From contig CANCXX010000011.1 in the NCBI GenBank assembly GCA_947381965.1, positions 1 through 64,000 of the forward strand: DNA of 64,000 nt. The letters are read 5' to 3'. The notes below the pieces were generated by a model, which saw only the letters and a program-made list of their open reading frames with translations, was not told the DNA's origin and did not search any database. Numbering within the stretch: the stretch's first letter is position 1; each line of letters opens with the position of its first letter. This DNA is from an uncultured bacterium (GTDB lineage Bacteria > Bacillota > Clostridia > Lachnospirales > Lachnospiraceae). This document shows, in pieces, positions 42,945-52,769 of the stretch. Both the position numbers and the translations under genes were made by a program.

Positions 42945-43976
42945 TTATCTCATTCTGTTTAACAGTGCATAGGTTCTTTCAGGAATCTTGGATAATTTCT
43001 CCTGATATTCCACTGCACCTATATCATACGCAACTTTAGGCATGCCATATACCACACAGGTGGATTCGTCCTGCCCTATGGTCCTGGCTCCCGCCTGCCT
43101 CATGGCAAGAAGGCCTTTTGCCCCATCGCCTCCCATACCGGTTAAAATAATTCCCACCGCATTGGCTCCCGCCGCCTTTGCAACTGACTGGAACAATACA
43201 TCCACGGAAGGGCAATGACCATTTACCTTAGGTCCCTTCTTAATCTCCACTTGATAAGAGCCGTTCACCTTTACCAGGTGCATGTGCATATCCCCTCCCG
43301 GAGCAATCAGAAGGTGTCCGGGCAGAACTCTGTCTCCTGTCCTTGCTTCCTTTACCTGAATCCGGCACTGGTCATTTAGCCTTTTTGCATACATTTCCGT
43401 AAAGCCCGGCGGCATATGCTGCACTACCACAATTCCCGGAATATCTGTTCCATATTCCTTTACCACTGATAAAATGGCTTCTGTTCCGCCAGTGGAGGCT
43501 CCGATTGCCACAAGCAGATCGTTACCCTTTACGGAAAGCTGATGCTGACCCTGCATCATAACCGCTTTTTTTATGTTGCCAATCCTGGCAGTGGAAGCAA
43601 TTTTAATCTTTACCAATAGTTCATTTCTTATAAAGTCTTCCAGCTGCTTCCGGCTGGAAACTGCAGGTTTGGCAACAAAATCCACCGCCCCGGCATTTAA
43701 AGCGTCAAATACTTTATCACTTAAAGAACTGATTACTACAACAGGCAGGGGATACTGAGGCATCAGTTTCCGCAAAAACTCTATTCCGCTCATTCTTGGC
43801 AGTTCTACATCCAGCGTCATAACATCCGGTTTATAGGCTAAAATAGCATCCCTTGCCTCAAAGGGGTCCTTTGCAGTTGCCACCACCTGTATTGCCGGGT
43901 CTTTATTCAGATTTTGAACCAGCAATTCTCTAAAAACAATGGAATCTTCTACTATCAATACCCTAATTGGCTGCAT
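42945..43976 (-). CDS. cheB: CheB protein-glutamate methylesterase
   Basis: The 343-residue protein has an N-terminal receiver with Asp56 (VMTLDVELPRMSGIEFL) and a C-terminal methylesterase with Ser161 (AIGASTGGTEAIL), His187 (VVVQHMPPGFTEMYAKRL) and Asp in ILTGMGGDGAKGLLAM. It removes methyl groups from the chemoreceptor and deamidates Gln residues. It starts 9 bp after the cheR stop. Confidence 0.95.
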   Translation of the reverse strand: MQPIRVLIVEDSIVFRELLVQNLNKDPAIQVVATAKDPFEARDAILAYKPDVMTLDVELPRMSGIEFLRKLMPQYPLPVVVISSLSDKVFDALNAGAVDFVAKPAVSSRKQLEDFIRNELLVKIKIASTARIGNIKKAVMMQGQHQLSVKGNDLLVAIGASTGGTEAILSVVKEYGTDIPGIVVVQHMPPGFTEMYAKRLNDQCRIQVKEARTGDRVLPGHLLIAPGGDMHMHLVKVNGSYQVEIKKGPKVNGHCPSVDVLFQSVAKAAGANAVGIILTGMGGDGAKGLLAMRQAGARTIGQDESTCVVYGMPKVAYDIGAVEYQEKLSKIPERTYALLNRMR

Positions 43977-43985
43977 ATGTTCATC

Positions 43986-44798
43986 CTATCCTTCCTTTTT
44001 TCTAAATATTGACGGCTGGATAATCTGAAACGGTGCATCATCCCTGTCTAGGGTTTCCGTTGTCCCGATAAAAAGATATCCTCCCGGCTCAAGAGTGTTG
44101 TACACCTTTTGAATCAGTTCCCGCTTAGTCTTCTCATCAAAATATATCATAACATTACGCAAAAATATAGTGTGCATTTTTTTCTTAAATGGAAATGGAT
44201 CCATTAAATTAAACTGACGGAAAATCACTTCTTTTTTCAGCTCGTCTTTTACTCTGTACTGACCACCTCCGATATCCGAAAAAAAGTGTTTTTTCCATTG
44301 TTCCGGCATTTTTGAAATTTTGTCCGCACTGTATATGCCTGCCATTGCCTGCCTTAATACCTTAGTAGATATATCTGTAGCCAGCACTCTGGTATCCCAA
44401 TGACTCCGGTCCAGCCCAAAGAAATCCGCCAAAACCATGGCAATCATATAAGGCTCCTCTCCTGTGGAGGCAGCGCCGCACCAGATACGCACATCCTTTC
44501 TTCCGATTTCTTTCTTTTTAATCCATGGAAGCACCACACCTTTAAAAAAGTCAAAATGCTCAAATTCCCTCATAAAATAAGTATGATTGGTAGTCAGCAG
44601 ATTTACCAGCATTTTCCCGGAGGCGCCGTCCGGATCTTTTTCCACCTCATCCATAAAAGCGTTAAAACTTTTCCAGCCCTCTGATCTGACATACTTTTCC
44701 AGTCTTCCATTTACAATAACTTTCTTTTGACTTAAATCGATGCCATAATGCTGTTTCATATAAACTGATATTCTTTTAAATTCCTCGTCCGTTATCAA
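43986..44798 (-). CDS. cheR: CheR chemoreceptor methyltransferase
   Basis: The 270-residue SAM-dependent methyltransferase has an N-terminal helical domain (FKRISVYMKQHYGIDLSQKK) and a SAM motif RIWCGAASTGEEPYMIAM at about 104-121. ATDISTKVLRQA and NVMIYFDEKTKRELIQKVY follow. It methylates Glu residues in the receptor, opposing CheB, its downstream neighbour. No TPR extension is present. Confidence 0.94.
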   Translation of the reverse strand: MITDEEFKRISVYMKQHYGIDLSQKKVIVNGRLEKYVRSEGWKSFNAFMDEVEKDPDGASGKMLVNLLTTNHTYFMREFEHFDFFKGVVLPWIKKKEIGRKDVRIWCGAASTGEEPYMIAMVLADFFGLDRSHWDTRVLATDISTKVLRQAMAGIYSADKISKMPEQWKKHFFSDIGGGQYRVKDELKKEVIFRQFNLMDPFPFKKKMHTIFLRNVMIYFDEKTKRELIQKVYNTLEPGGYLFIGTTETLDRDDAPFQIIQPSIFRKKEG

Positions 44799-44853
44799 AA
44801 CCTGTCCCTCCGTCTAAATAGTCAAGCTTTTCGCCGGCATATAACAATTGCCG

Positions 44854-45915
44854 TTAGCATAACTGACGTGATATTTTACAACAAATATCAAAAATATCAG
44901 GATTAAATTTTATTCCTGCTTCCTCCTGCATTATTGCAAGAGCCTCTTTTCTGCTGCGCTCTTCCTTACCGGTCAGCATACAATACCGGTCCGCCAAAGA
45001 AACAATCTGGGCAGAAAGAGGAATTTCATTTCCTTTAAGTCCCTCCGGATAGCCGCTTCCATCCCAGTTTTCATGATGATGATGGGCCATATCCCCGGAA
45101 ATTCTGATAAAATCATTCTGATCGCTGCTCCCTTTCAAATCGCTTAGCAGCTTCGCTCCTATGGAGGTATGGCTTTGCAGGGTTGCTTCTTCCTCCTTTG
45201 TCAGATTCCCATTCTTCTGTAAAATTTCCTTTGGAACCCCTATGTTTCCTATATCGCAAAGAGGCACCGCCAGCTCTATCGTATCAATATAAGTGTCTGA
45301 AATTTTTTCTTCAAACAGAGGGGAAAGCTGCATTCCCTGTGCAATGGTCCGGCAGTTTTCCTTAAGACGCTGTGTATATTTTCTGTCGTTAACGGAATTT
45401 TGTGCTGCAATATCTGCAAGTGCATAGAGAATGTTCTTTTTTTCCATCTCCATCTGCTTTAACTGCTCATTAACAGAAACCTGCAGCCGTCTGTTCATTT
45501 CCATCAGTTCATAAGTCATCTCATGGAGACGCAGCTGAACCCGCACGCGCACCTGTACTTCCTCCGGGATAAAAGGCTTGGTGATATAATCCTCGCCCCC
45601 CATGGAAAATCCCTCCACAATATCCTGGGAATCATCATTTGCCGAAATAAATATTACGGGAATATCTCTGGTTTTTTCATTTGATTTTAATGTCCTGCAC
45701 AGCTCATATCCGTTCATGCCCGGCATGGATATATCAGACAAAATCAGCTGGGGGGTGCAGTCCTTTAATTTCTCAAGGGCTTCTTCTCCGCTTTCCGCCT
45801 GAATGGGGTGATACCCCATTCCCTTAATAATCTCCTCAAGAATGGCCCTGTTTACCTCCACATCATCCACAATGAGAACTGTATTTCTATCTATGCCTCT
45901 GTCATTGTAAATCAT
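44854..45915 (-). CDS. response regulator with degenerate HD-GYP-like domain
   Basis: Residues 10-125 form a receiver with phospho-acceptor Asp61 (LILSDISMPGMNGYELC). A coiled-coil linker spans 135-165. The HD-GYP-like domain has Cys220-Asp221 (PLCDIGNIGVPKEIL) where the family has His-Asp and Lys. It keeps His249, the His run at 278-281 and ENWDGSGYPEGLKG, while the usual DALTSxRPY segment is replaced (DRYCMLTGKEERSRKEAL). Loss of the first metal His makes cyclic-di-GMP hydrolysis doubtful; it may be a binding or scaffold version of its neighbour at 47442-48524. Confidence 0.85.
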   Translation of the reverse strand: MIYNDRGIDRNTVLIVDDVEVNRAILEEIIKGMGYHPIQAESGEEALEKLKDCTPQLILSDISMPGMNGYELCRTLKSNEKTRDIPVIFISANDDSQDIVEGFSMGGEDYITKPFIPEEVQVRVRVQLRLHEMTYELMEMNRRLQVSVNEQLKQMEMEKKNILYALADIAAQNSVNDRKYTQRLKENCRTIAQGMQLSPLFEEKISDTYIDTIELAVPLCDIGNIGVPKEILQKNGNLTKEEEATLQSHTSIGAKLLSDLKGSSDQNDFIRISGDMAHHHHENWDGSGYPEGLKGNEIPLSAQIVSLADRYCMLTGKEERSRKEALAIMQEEAGIKFNPDIFDICCKISRQLC

Positions 45916-45929
45916 CCTTATACCTCCTT

Positions 45930-47357
45930 TTACTGCAGGAAAGCTTTCAATTCTTCATAACCAGCGGATACCTTATCATAGTTTTCTTTCTGAACCGCCA
46001 TTTTCAGCTTCAGAATGATGCGTCCCACTTCACGGGGCGCCCCTTCTGCCAGCTGTCTGATTGTTTCCATAAACATCTCCGCTTTTTCCCAGTTTTCCAT
46101 TTCCACACAAAGGATCAGCTTTGACAGATTTCTCTTAAGGGCTTCTTTATTTTCCGGTGTGCCGTAATTTTTGATGTTTTCCTGTTCTTCCCCGGCAAGA
46201 ACGGACATAGATGCAGAGGTATAAGCCGCCATCTTTAACGCATCCGTCTGGGACGAGGCTGCTCCTTCTTCACAGCTTCCCACCCACACAGAGAAAGAAA
46301 ATGCGCTTCCCGTTCCTTTTTCACTTTCCACACCAACTCTTCCGCCCATCAGCTCCACAAGCTGTTTGCAGATATTAAGTCCCAAACCTGTGCCCCCATA
46401 TTTTCTCGAAATAGAAGCGTCCACCTGTGAAAAGCTTTCAAACAGTTTATCCTTATCTGCTTTGTCAATACCTATTCCTGAATCTATTACAATAAAAAAC
46501 AGTTCTATCTGATCATTTACCTGGGCTGTCTTTAATACTTCAACAGTGACCTTGCCTGTGGCAGTAAATTTAAGCGCATTGGAGAGGAAATTATTAAGTA
46601 TCTGTTCAATCCGCAATTCATCGCCTATGACATATTCCGGCACCTGAGGAGATACCGTCATAAAAAATTCCAGCCCTTTTTCCGTAATTTTGCTGGCATG
46701 ATTGGATTTCACATAATCCAGCATTTCCCTGGTGTTAAACTTCCTGGGCTCTAAAGTAAATTTTCCTGCTTCAAGTTTAGAGAAATCAAGTATGTTGTCA
46801 ATAATTTTATTCATGTCCTCACAGCAGCGGGAAATCGTCCAGAGGGATTTGGATCTCTTTGGATCTTTTTCATCGCAAATCAATTCACGGACATTACCTA
46901 AAACGCCGTTTACAGGGGTTCTAAGTTCATGGGTTACATTTGCAACAAATTCCGTTTTTACTTTCTGCGCTTCTTTGGCTTCCTGCTTTGCCTGTATAAT
47001 TTCTCTGTTCAGATATTCTTTTTCTACCGTGTCATCCGCCATGCAGATATACTTTCCCGGATGGGTTTTACTTTCTATAATCCTTGCTTTCACTGGAAAA
47101 CAGGTAAAATTCTTTCGGTATGCCACAAGGTTCTGCAATTCATAACCAATTGGACAGTCTGTTTCAAATCCATCCTCTCCTGTCCTGAATTCATTAGGAA
47201 AAATATCACTGATATTGTTTCCATAAATGTCTTCATCATATTCCAGTCCTTTTCGGGCTGCCTCATTTGCATAGGATATTTCTCCCATCTCATCAAATAT
47301 GAGAATCATTTCCAACGCGTCATCTACAGGAAATATACTGCTTTCGCCTGGTTCCAT
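45930..47357 (-). CDS. soluble PAS histidine kinase with C-terminal helical domain
   Basis: There is no membrane segment. Residues 10-115 form a PAS domain (EMILIFDEMGEISYANEAAR). HisKA has His143 (FVANVTHELRTPVNG). The ATPase domain has N box IEQILNNFLSNALKFTATG, VIDSGIGIDKADKDKLF and GGTGLGLNICKQLVELMGG. The last 90 residues are helical and Hpt-like in length but lack an HxxKG phosphorylation site. It probably phosphorylates the adjacent response regulators or the Hpt protein. It lies 14 bp upstream of the degenerate HD regulator gene. Confidence 0.88.
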   Translation of the reverse strand: MEPGESSIFPVDDALEMILIFDEMGEISYANEAARKGLEYDEDIYGNNISDIFPNEFRTGEDGFETDCPIGYELQNLVAYRKNFTCFPVKARIIESKTHPGKYICMADDTVEKEYLNREIIQAKQEAKEAQKVKTEFVANVTHELRTPVNGVLGNVRELICDEKDPKRSKSLWTISRCCEDMNKIIDNILDFSKLEAGKFTLEPRKFNTREMLDYVKSNHASKITEKGLEFFMTVSPQVPEYVIGDELRIEQILNNFLSNALKFTATGKVTVEVLKTAQVNDQIELFFIVIDSGIGIDKADKDKLFESFSQVDASISRKYGGTGLGLNICKQLVELMGGRVGVESEKGTGSAFSFSVWVGSCEEGAASSQTDALKMAAYTSASMSVLAGEEQENIKNYGTPENKEALKRNLSKLILCVEMENWEKAEMFMETIRQLAEGAPREVGRIILKLKMAVQKENYDKVSAGYEELKAFLQ

Positions 47358-47441
47358 AAAAATTCCTCCTCTAAACTAAAACCGCAAGAAAGGCAGCAAA
47401 TCATTACTCCCCTTTTGCTGCCTGCTTACCAATTACTGATA

Positions 47442-48524
47442 TTACGAAAATTTAAACAACTTAACTACTTCCACAATATTAAAGAAATCGTCTTTGGCAA
47501 GTTTAAAACACTCCATTACGTCCGGTGAAAACTGCCCGCACTCACCATTCATAATCATATCATATGCAGTGTCATTCGCATATGGCTCTTTATACACCCT
47601 ATGGCTTACCAACGCATCATATACATCTGCTACGGCAACAATCTGGGCGCTTAACGGGATCTCGTCCCCTGCAAGATGATCCGGATATCCGTTGCCGTCC
47701 CATCTTTCATGGTGATGACGACATATCTCATAACAATATCTGTAAAAATCGCCTTCCTCACCATTTTTAAATTTTTCCAGCATCTCGCACCCAATTGTCG
47801 TATGCGTTTTCATTACTTCAAATTCTTCTGCTGTCAGCCTTCCTGGTTTTAGCAAAATAGAATCAGGAATACCAATTTTCCCAATATCATGCACTGCCGA
47901 CGCCCTGGCAATTTCATCCACCTTTTCAGGTGTTAGTCCATATTTGGGGAAATACCGTGAAAGATAATTAAGCATAATTCTTGTAAAGTATTTAATTCTT
48001 CTTACATGCTCTCCTGTCTCAAGACTTCGGAATTCTACCACCGAGCTTAAGGCGTCAATCATAAATTCGTTGTTTTCACGGATTTTCTTTTCCTGCTCCC
48101 TGATGGCTTTCTCCTGCTCCTTAAGCCGCTCTTCCATATAATGTTTATTCTGATACAACTCAATAATATTCTTCCCCCGGCGGCTTACAATATGGGGATA
48201 AAAAGGCTTGTGCATCACATCCGCCACGCCAAAAGAATACGCCTGGTCATCACTGTCCTCAATTGTTTCCCCTGTAATCAGTATTACAGGAATTTTTCCC
48301 TGCAGTTCATGTCTTTTCATATACCGCAGAACACCAAAGCCATTAAGTACAGGCATCACAACGTCCATCAAAATAAGTACAATGTTCGGGCTGCTCTCAA
48401 TCAGGGCAATTGCTTCTTCCCCATTGGCAGCTTCGAGAATGTCATATTCTCTCTCAAACACACCTTTAAGTACTCCACGGTTTATCTCTTCATCATCAAC
48501 AATCAATATCTGCTGCCTGCTCAT
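47442..48524 (-). CDS. RpfG-type response regulator, intact HD-GYP domain
   Basis: The receiver has Asp54 (ILMDVVMPVLNGFGVL). A 30-residue coiled coil (EERLKEQEKAIREQEKK) links it to an HD-GYP domain with His212-Asp213 (SAVHDIGKIGIPDSILL), HTTIGCEML, His270-272 and HERWDGNGYPDHLAGDEIP, then ADVYDALVSHRVYKEPY. All expected metal ligands are present, so hydrolysis of cyclic-di-GMP is likely, under control of the neighbouring kinase. It is 91 bp downstream of the Hpt gene. Confidence 0.92.
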   Translation of the reverse strand: MSRQQILIVDDEEINRGVLKGVFEREYDILEAANGEEAIALIESSPNIVLILMDVVMPVLNGFGVLRYMKRHELQGKIPVILITGETIEDSDDQAYSFGVADVMHKPFYPHIVSRRGKNIIELYQNKHYMEERLKEQEKAIREQEKKIRENNEFMIDALSSVVEFRSLETGEHVRRIKYFTRIMLNYLSRYFPKYGLTPEKVDEIARASAVHDIGKIGIPDSILLKPGRLTAEEFEVMKTHTTIGCEMLEKFKNGEEGDFYRYCYEICRHHHERWDGNGYPDHLAGDEIPLSAQIVAVADVYDALVSHRVYKEPYANDTAYDMIMNGECGQFSPDVMECFKLAKDDFFNIVEVVKLFKFS

Positions 48525-48615
48525 GACATCTCCTCACCATTTTCATTTAGTCTTAATAATTAATCTTATAATCTAACTTACCATTTTACGATAAAATTGT
48601 CAATTAATTTTAAGA

Positions 48616-48993
48616 TTATTGCCTGTTGGCCTCCAGTATTTTCTTAAAACGGAAATAAGCCTCTCCCAACTGCTCTGTCAGCTCATTCAGCTTGTTGACA
48701 TCCACCTCATCCCCTGTCTTTTTATGTCTTAAAAGATCGGATATTTCTGCTGCAAGCGCACAGACAGGATCGATTCCAAGATTAGCAGCAACCCCTTTTA
48801 ATGTGTGGGCGCTGTTAAAAGTTTCCTCATAATCCCCTTTACTTAAATTTTCCTTTAATTTATCGTAATTATTGTCATCCAGAAATTTCATAATGAATTT
48901 CATATACATCTTTTCATTTCCCATAAAACGTTTCACAGTTGTTTCCACATCTGCCCCGTTTTCTTCCATCTCTTTTCTGAATTTTTCGTCCAT
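48616..48993 (-). CDS. Hpt histidine phosphotransfer protein
   Basis: The 125-residue all-helical protein has phospho-His63 in FNSAHTLKGVAANLG. It can shuttle phosphate between the soluble kinase and the two HD-type regulators in the same cluster. It is the first gene after the promoter at 49079-49107; a ribosome site AAAGGA precedes the start. Confidence 0.88.
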   Translation of the reverse strand: MDEKFRKEMEENGADVETTVKRFMGNEKMYMKFIMKFLDDNNYDKLKENLSKGDYEETFNSAHTLKGVAANLGIDPVCALAAEISDLLRHKKTGDEVDVNKLNELTEQLGEAYFRFKKILEANRQ

Positions 48994-49078
48994 ATTTTAT
49001 ATCCTTTCTCTCTACAATATTACTGATGAATCATAGCCAGTAACATCTATGCCTGTTACTTCAAATACGACATTATTT

Positions 49079-49107
49079 ATTATAATGGAAATCCCACATT
49101 TTGTCCA
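49079..49107 (-). promoter_or_regulatory. promoter of the Hpt-to-MCP signalling cluster
   Basis: Minus strand TGGACA (49107-49102), exactly 17 bp, TATAAT (49084-49079), about 85 bp before the Hpt start. It is the only good promoter seen upstream of the ten co-oriented signalling genes. Confidence 0.6.
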
Positions 49108-49129
49108 CAGCAACAGTCCTGTTTTTAAG

Positions 49130-49204
49130 AAAACCCTATGCCTTTGACAAACTCTCATACTTTTTCACAAAAGTCATATGCCTTGCCAAATTGTATAGGG
49201 TTTT
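49130..49204 (-). terminator. possible terminator after gltX
   Basis: AAAACCCTAT (49130-49139) and ATAGGGTTTT (49195-49204) form a 10-bp stem with a 55-base loop just after the gltX stop; TTTTCTT follows on the minus strand. The loop is longer than usual for an intrinsic terminator. Confidence 0.45.
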
Positions 49205-49212
49205 AAGGTATA

Positions 49213-50850
49213 CTACAGCCACCTGGAAAGCCGCTCTTTAGCCCTCTCTTCTCCAAGCACATGGGTTACATCCCAGATATCCGGTGCATTGGAACGTCCT
49301 GTAAGCGCCACGCGGAGCATGTTCGTAATATGGACAATGCTGCCCTTATATGCAGCAGGATTTTTCTTGTAATCTTTTGGCTTAACTGCAAATCCAAACT
49401 CTTCTGTCAGTTCCTTGACCTTTCCAAACCATACGGCGGAGTCGTCGTTATAATCAATTCTTTCAAGATATTGCCGGAAAAAGCTGCCAATCATCTCTTT
49501 ATCACATTCTTCAGGCATTGTATCTACAATTTCAAATTTTTCGTCAAAATAAAAACTCATAAATTGGCCGGCCTGTTTCCAGGTTTCAATGTCCCGTCTC
49601 GGTTTATCTCCTCCACGGCCCACATTAAGCGCAGCAATTGTACGGTCTTTATATTTGCCAAGAAGTCCGGCATAAGCTTCATCGTACTTCATGCACCAGC
49701 CATACCACTTCTCATAAACTTCTTCTGCAGTCATCCGGCTGACAACGTTTTTGGAAACGTCTCTTAGCTTGTCAAGATCAACAAGCGCCCCGGAGGTTGA
49801 CATTTTTTCAAGTGAGTAGGGAAATGTCCTGTAGTCGCTGGCCGGATTGGCAATTCTCCACTCTTCATAATTAGAGTTAAGAATTGTCAGGAGAAATTCC
49901 CATACGGCATCCTGTGGAATTCCTTCCTCCTGATAGTAGGAAAGCGCCAGCTCCGGGTCCTTTCTCTTGGAAAGTTTCCTCTTGCTGCTGCCTTCAATTT
50001 TCATTAAAGTAGCCGTATGGCAGTAAATCGGGTGTTCCCATCCAAATTCCCTGAACAGTTCAATATGAATCGGCAAAGATGGTATCCACTCTTCTCCCCG
50101 GATGACATGGGTGGAACGCATCAGGTGGTCATCAACTACATGGGCAAAATGGTAGGTTGGTATCCCATCACTTTTCAGAATAATAAAATCATGGAAATTT
50201 CTTGGCATTTCCAGTCTGCCCCTGATAGCATCGTCAACGGTTATATAGTCAGAATTTAAACAACCTTTATATCTCAGCACCCATTTGTGTCCCTTTTCTA
50301 TCTTTTCTTTAATCTCACTGAGGGTAAGCTTTCTATTCTTCTCTGCATATCTTCCATAAATTCCAATATCTTCTTTTTTTTCATTCTGCTCCTCACGAAT
50401 AGCGCTGACCTCTTCTTCCGACAAGAAACATGGGTATGCCTTTCCCTGCCTGACCAGCCACTTGGCAAAGGTCTGGTAAATATTTTTTCTCTGCCGCTGT
50501 CTGTAGGGCCCATATTCCCCATTATCTCCCTCTGCAGTGGCACCTTCGTCAAAATTTACACCAAAATATGTCATTGCATTAATTATGGTAGAAACAGCGC
50601 CGGGAACTTCTCTTTTATCATCCGTATCCTCTATACGCAGATAAAAAATACCGTCTGTCTGGTGCGCAAGCCGTTCTCCAATTATTGCATTATAAAGATT
50701 TCCCAAATGAACAAATCCTGTTGGACTGGGTCCTATCCGCGTAACATTTGCTCCCTGCGCCATCCTTCGATCGGGAAATCTTTGTTCCAACTCTTCTCTG
50801 GTAGTAACTATATTTGGAAATAGTAAATCAGCTAATTCATCAAACCCCAT
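49213..50850 (-). CDS. gltX: glutamate-tRNA ligase
   Basis: The start is ATG 50850, six bases after GGAGG. The 545-residue class I synthetase has NVTRIGPSPTGFVHLGNLYNA (HIGH motif in HLGN form), TYHFAHVVDDHLMRSTHVIRGEEW, and the KMSKS motif as KRKLSKRKDPE. It charges tRNA with Glu. The length and the HLGN/KLSKRKD motifs match the longer GltX form common in Lachnospiraceae. Whether it is the only GltX of the cell is unknown; its placement inside the 19-kb block splitting the S8 gene matters for judging how that block moved. Confidence 0.92.
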   Translation of the reverse strand: MGFDELADLLFPNIVTTREELEQRFPDRRMAQGANVTRIGPSPTGFVHLGNLYNAIIGERLAHQTDGIFYLRIEDTDDKREVPGAVSTIINAMTYFGVNFDEGATAEGDNGEYGPYRQRQRKNIYQTFAKWLVRQGKAYPCFLSEEEVSAIREEQNEKKEDIGIYGRYAEKNRKLTLSEIKEKIEKGHKWVLRYKGCLNSDYITVDDAIRGRLEMPRNFHDFIILKSDGIPTYHFAHVVDDHLMRSTHVIRGEEWIPSLPIHIELFREFGWEHPIYCHTATLMKIEGSSKRKLSKRKDPELALSYYQEEGIPQDAVWEFLLTILNSNYEEWRIANPASDYRTFPYSLEKMSTSGALVDLDKLRDVSKNVVSRMTAEEVYEKWYGWCMKYDEAYAGLLGKYKDRTIAALNVGRGGDKPRRDIETWKQAGQFMSFYFDEKFEIVDTMPEECDKEMIGSFFRQYLERIDYNDDSAVWFGKVKELTEEFGFAVKPKDYKKNPAAYKGSIVHITNMLRVALTGRSNAPDIWDVTHVLGEERAKERLSRWL

Positions 50851-50942
50851 AATCATCCTCCAAAACAATTTTGATTAAAAGTGTATCACATAAATTATAA
50901 TCCGGCAAGAGAAATGCTTTACAGTATATTGCGCTTTCCTCA

Positions 50943-52769
50943 TCATCCCAAATCTCCAAAACAAGAGCCCGTCTGCATTCTGAACATTTGCGCATAACGA
51001 CCGTCCAGTTCCATTAATTCCTCATGGGTTCCCAGTTCCGCAATCTCCCCCTCTTCAAGAAAAATAATCAAATCGGAATCCCGGATAGTTGACAGACGAT
51101 GGGCGATAATAACAGAAGTGCGGTCTGCACAAATTTTCAGCATGGCATGCCTGATTTTTTGTTCTGTAACAGTATCAACTGAACTGGTAGCCTCATCCAG
51201 AATCAATATGGGTGCATTGGCAAGTACTGCCCTTGCAATCGTAATAAGCTGTCTCTCCCCTTGCGACAGCTCCAGCCCTCCCTGTGTCAAAACTGTGTCA
51301 TACCCTTCAGGAAGCCGGCTGATAAACCCATCCGCGCCTGCTGCCTTTGCCGCCTGGCGGACCTGCTCTATTTCTGCCTCCGGGTGTCCATAACAGATAT
51401 TATCCCTGACTGATGCGGCAAAAAGCGCCGTATCCTGCAAAACGACCCCAAATGCCGCCCTCAGATCCTCCATCCGGTAATCCCGCAGGTCATAGCCGTC
51501 CAGCAGAATACTTCCCTCCATAACATCATAAAACCTGGTAAGCAGGTTAATAATTGTAGTCTTTCCCGAACCTGTGGCCCCTACAATAGCAGCCTGGGTT
51601 CCGGCAGGTATTTTTACTGAAATATCTTTCAGCACCAGCTGATCCGGCAGGTAACCAAACTTTACATGGCAAAATTCAATTTTCCCCCGCGGCTGCGTAA
51701 GAGGGATGGCATTTTCCTTATCTTCCGGTTCCCTCTGTTCGTCCAGAATCTCAAACACTCGCTCCGCTCCGGCAACTGCTGTCTGAAAATTATTGTAAAT
51801 ATTGGCAACCTCCACAAAAGGGCGGGTAAACTGGCGCACATACAGCAAAAAACTGGTAATCAGTCCTATATCGGATATTCTACCATCCACATATAAAATT
51901 CCACTGAAAACCGCAACGGCTACATAACACATATTATTTATCACATTCATAAGCGGCATCAGATACCCAGACCAGATTAATGCCCTGACAGATACCCCCC
52001 AGAGAGTGTCATTTTTTTTCTCAAACTCCCGCTCCATTTCTTCTTCACGGCTAAAGGTCTTTACAACAGACAAACCAGAAATACTCTCCTCTATCTGTCC
52101 GTTTAGCGCTCCAAGGCTTTTCTGCTGCTGCGAAAAAAGCTTTTTTGTATGCTTCGTTACCGCCTTTGTCAAAAGAAATAGGAACCCGACGCCAGCCATT
52201 GCAACCAGCGTCAAAAGAGGGCTTAATGTTACCATCATTATAAAGATACCAAAAATTGTAAAGCTGTGGGTCAAAAGCAGCGTCAGTGAATTGGAAATTG
52301 TAGTACTGATATTATCCACATCATTAGTCAGACGGCTCATCAGCTCCCCATGTCTGTGCCTGTCAAAAAAAGAAAGAGGCAGCTCTTTGACTTTGTTAAA
52401 AAGCGTTCTTCGGATATAATCAATAACACGCTGGCCAATGGATGCCATAAAAAAAGCCTGCAGAAATTTTATCAGCCAGTCACAGATATACAATCCCATC
52501 AGACAAAGCAATGTCCATAAAATCCCCTTTCCATCACTGATTGCTGTCACGGCCCTTCCCACCACATAAGGTGACAGTATGGACGAAAGGGAGGCAAACG
52601 CAGACAAAAGAAGTATCCATCCCAGCCCCCTTCTTTGTCCCCTGGTCAGCTGGAAAAGACGTCCCAAGGTTCCCTTCATGTTTTTAGGCTTTACCACAAC
52701 GCTTCCTCTTCCGGGACGGGATATGCCAGTTAAGTTTGCCGGCGGCACACTTCCGTTTTTTTCAGCCAT
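50943..52769 (-). CDS. ABC exporter, catalytic half
   Basis: This 608-residue half-transporter has six membrane helices (residues about 45-340) and an ATPase domain. Walker A is GATGSGKTTIINLL, the signature LSQGERQLITIARAVL, and Walker B ILILDEATSSVD with a normal catalytic Glu. The H-loop is VIIAHRLSTI. It overlaps the partner gene by 8 bp. Heterodimeric exporters of this type move drugs, lipids or peptides out of the cell. Substrate unknown. Confidence 0.92.
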   Translation of the reverse strand: MAEKNGSVPPANLTGISRPGRGSVVVKPKNMKGTLGRLFQLTRGQRRGLGWILLLSAFASLSSILSPYVVGRAVTAISDGKGILWTLLCLMGLYICDWLIKFLQAFFMASIGQRVIDYIRRTLFNKVKELPLSFFDRHRHGELMSRLTNDVDNISTTISNSLTLLLTHSFTIFGIFIMMVTLSPLLTLVAMAGVGFLFLLTKAVTKHTKKLFSQQQKSLGALNGQIEESISGLSVVKTFSREEEMEREFEKKNDTLWGVSVRALIWSGYLMPLMNVINNMCYVAVAVFSGILYVDGRISDIGLITSFLLYVRQFTRPFVEVANIYNNFQTAVAGAERVFEILDEQREPEDKENAIPLTQPRGKIEFCHVKFGYLPDQLVLKDISVKIPAGTQAAIVGATGSGKTTIINLLTRFYDVMEGSILLDGYDLRDYRMEDLRAAFGVVLQDTALFAASVRDNICYGHPEAEIEQVRQAAKAAGADGFISRLPEGYDTVLTQGGLELSQGERQLITIARAVLANAPILILDEATSSVDTVTEQKIRHAMLKICADRTSVIIAHRLSTIRDSDLIIFLEEGEIAELGTHEELMELDGRYAQMFRMQTGSCFGDLG

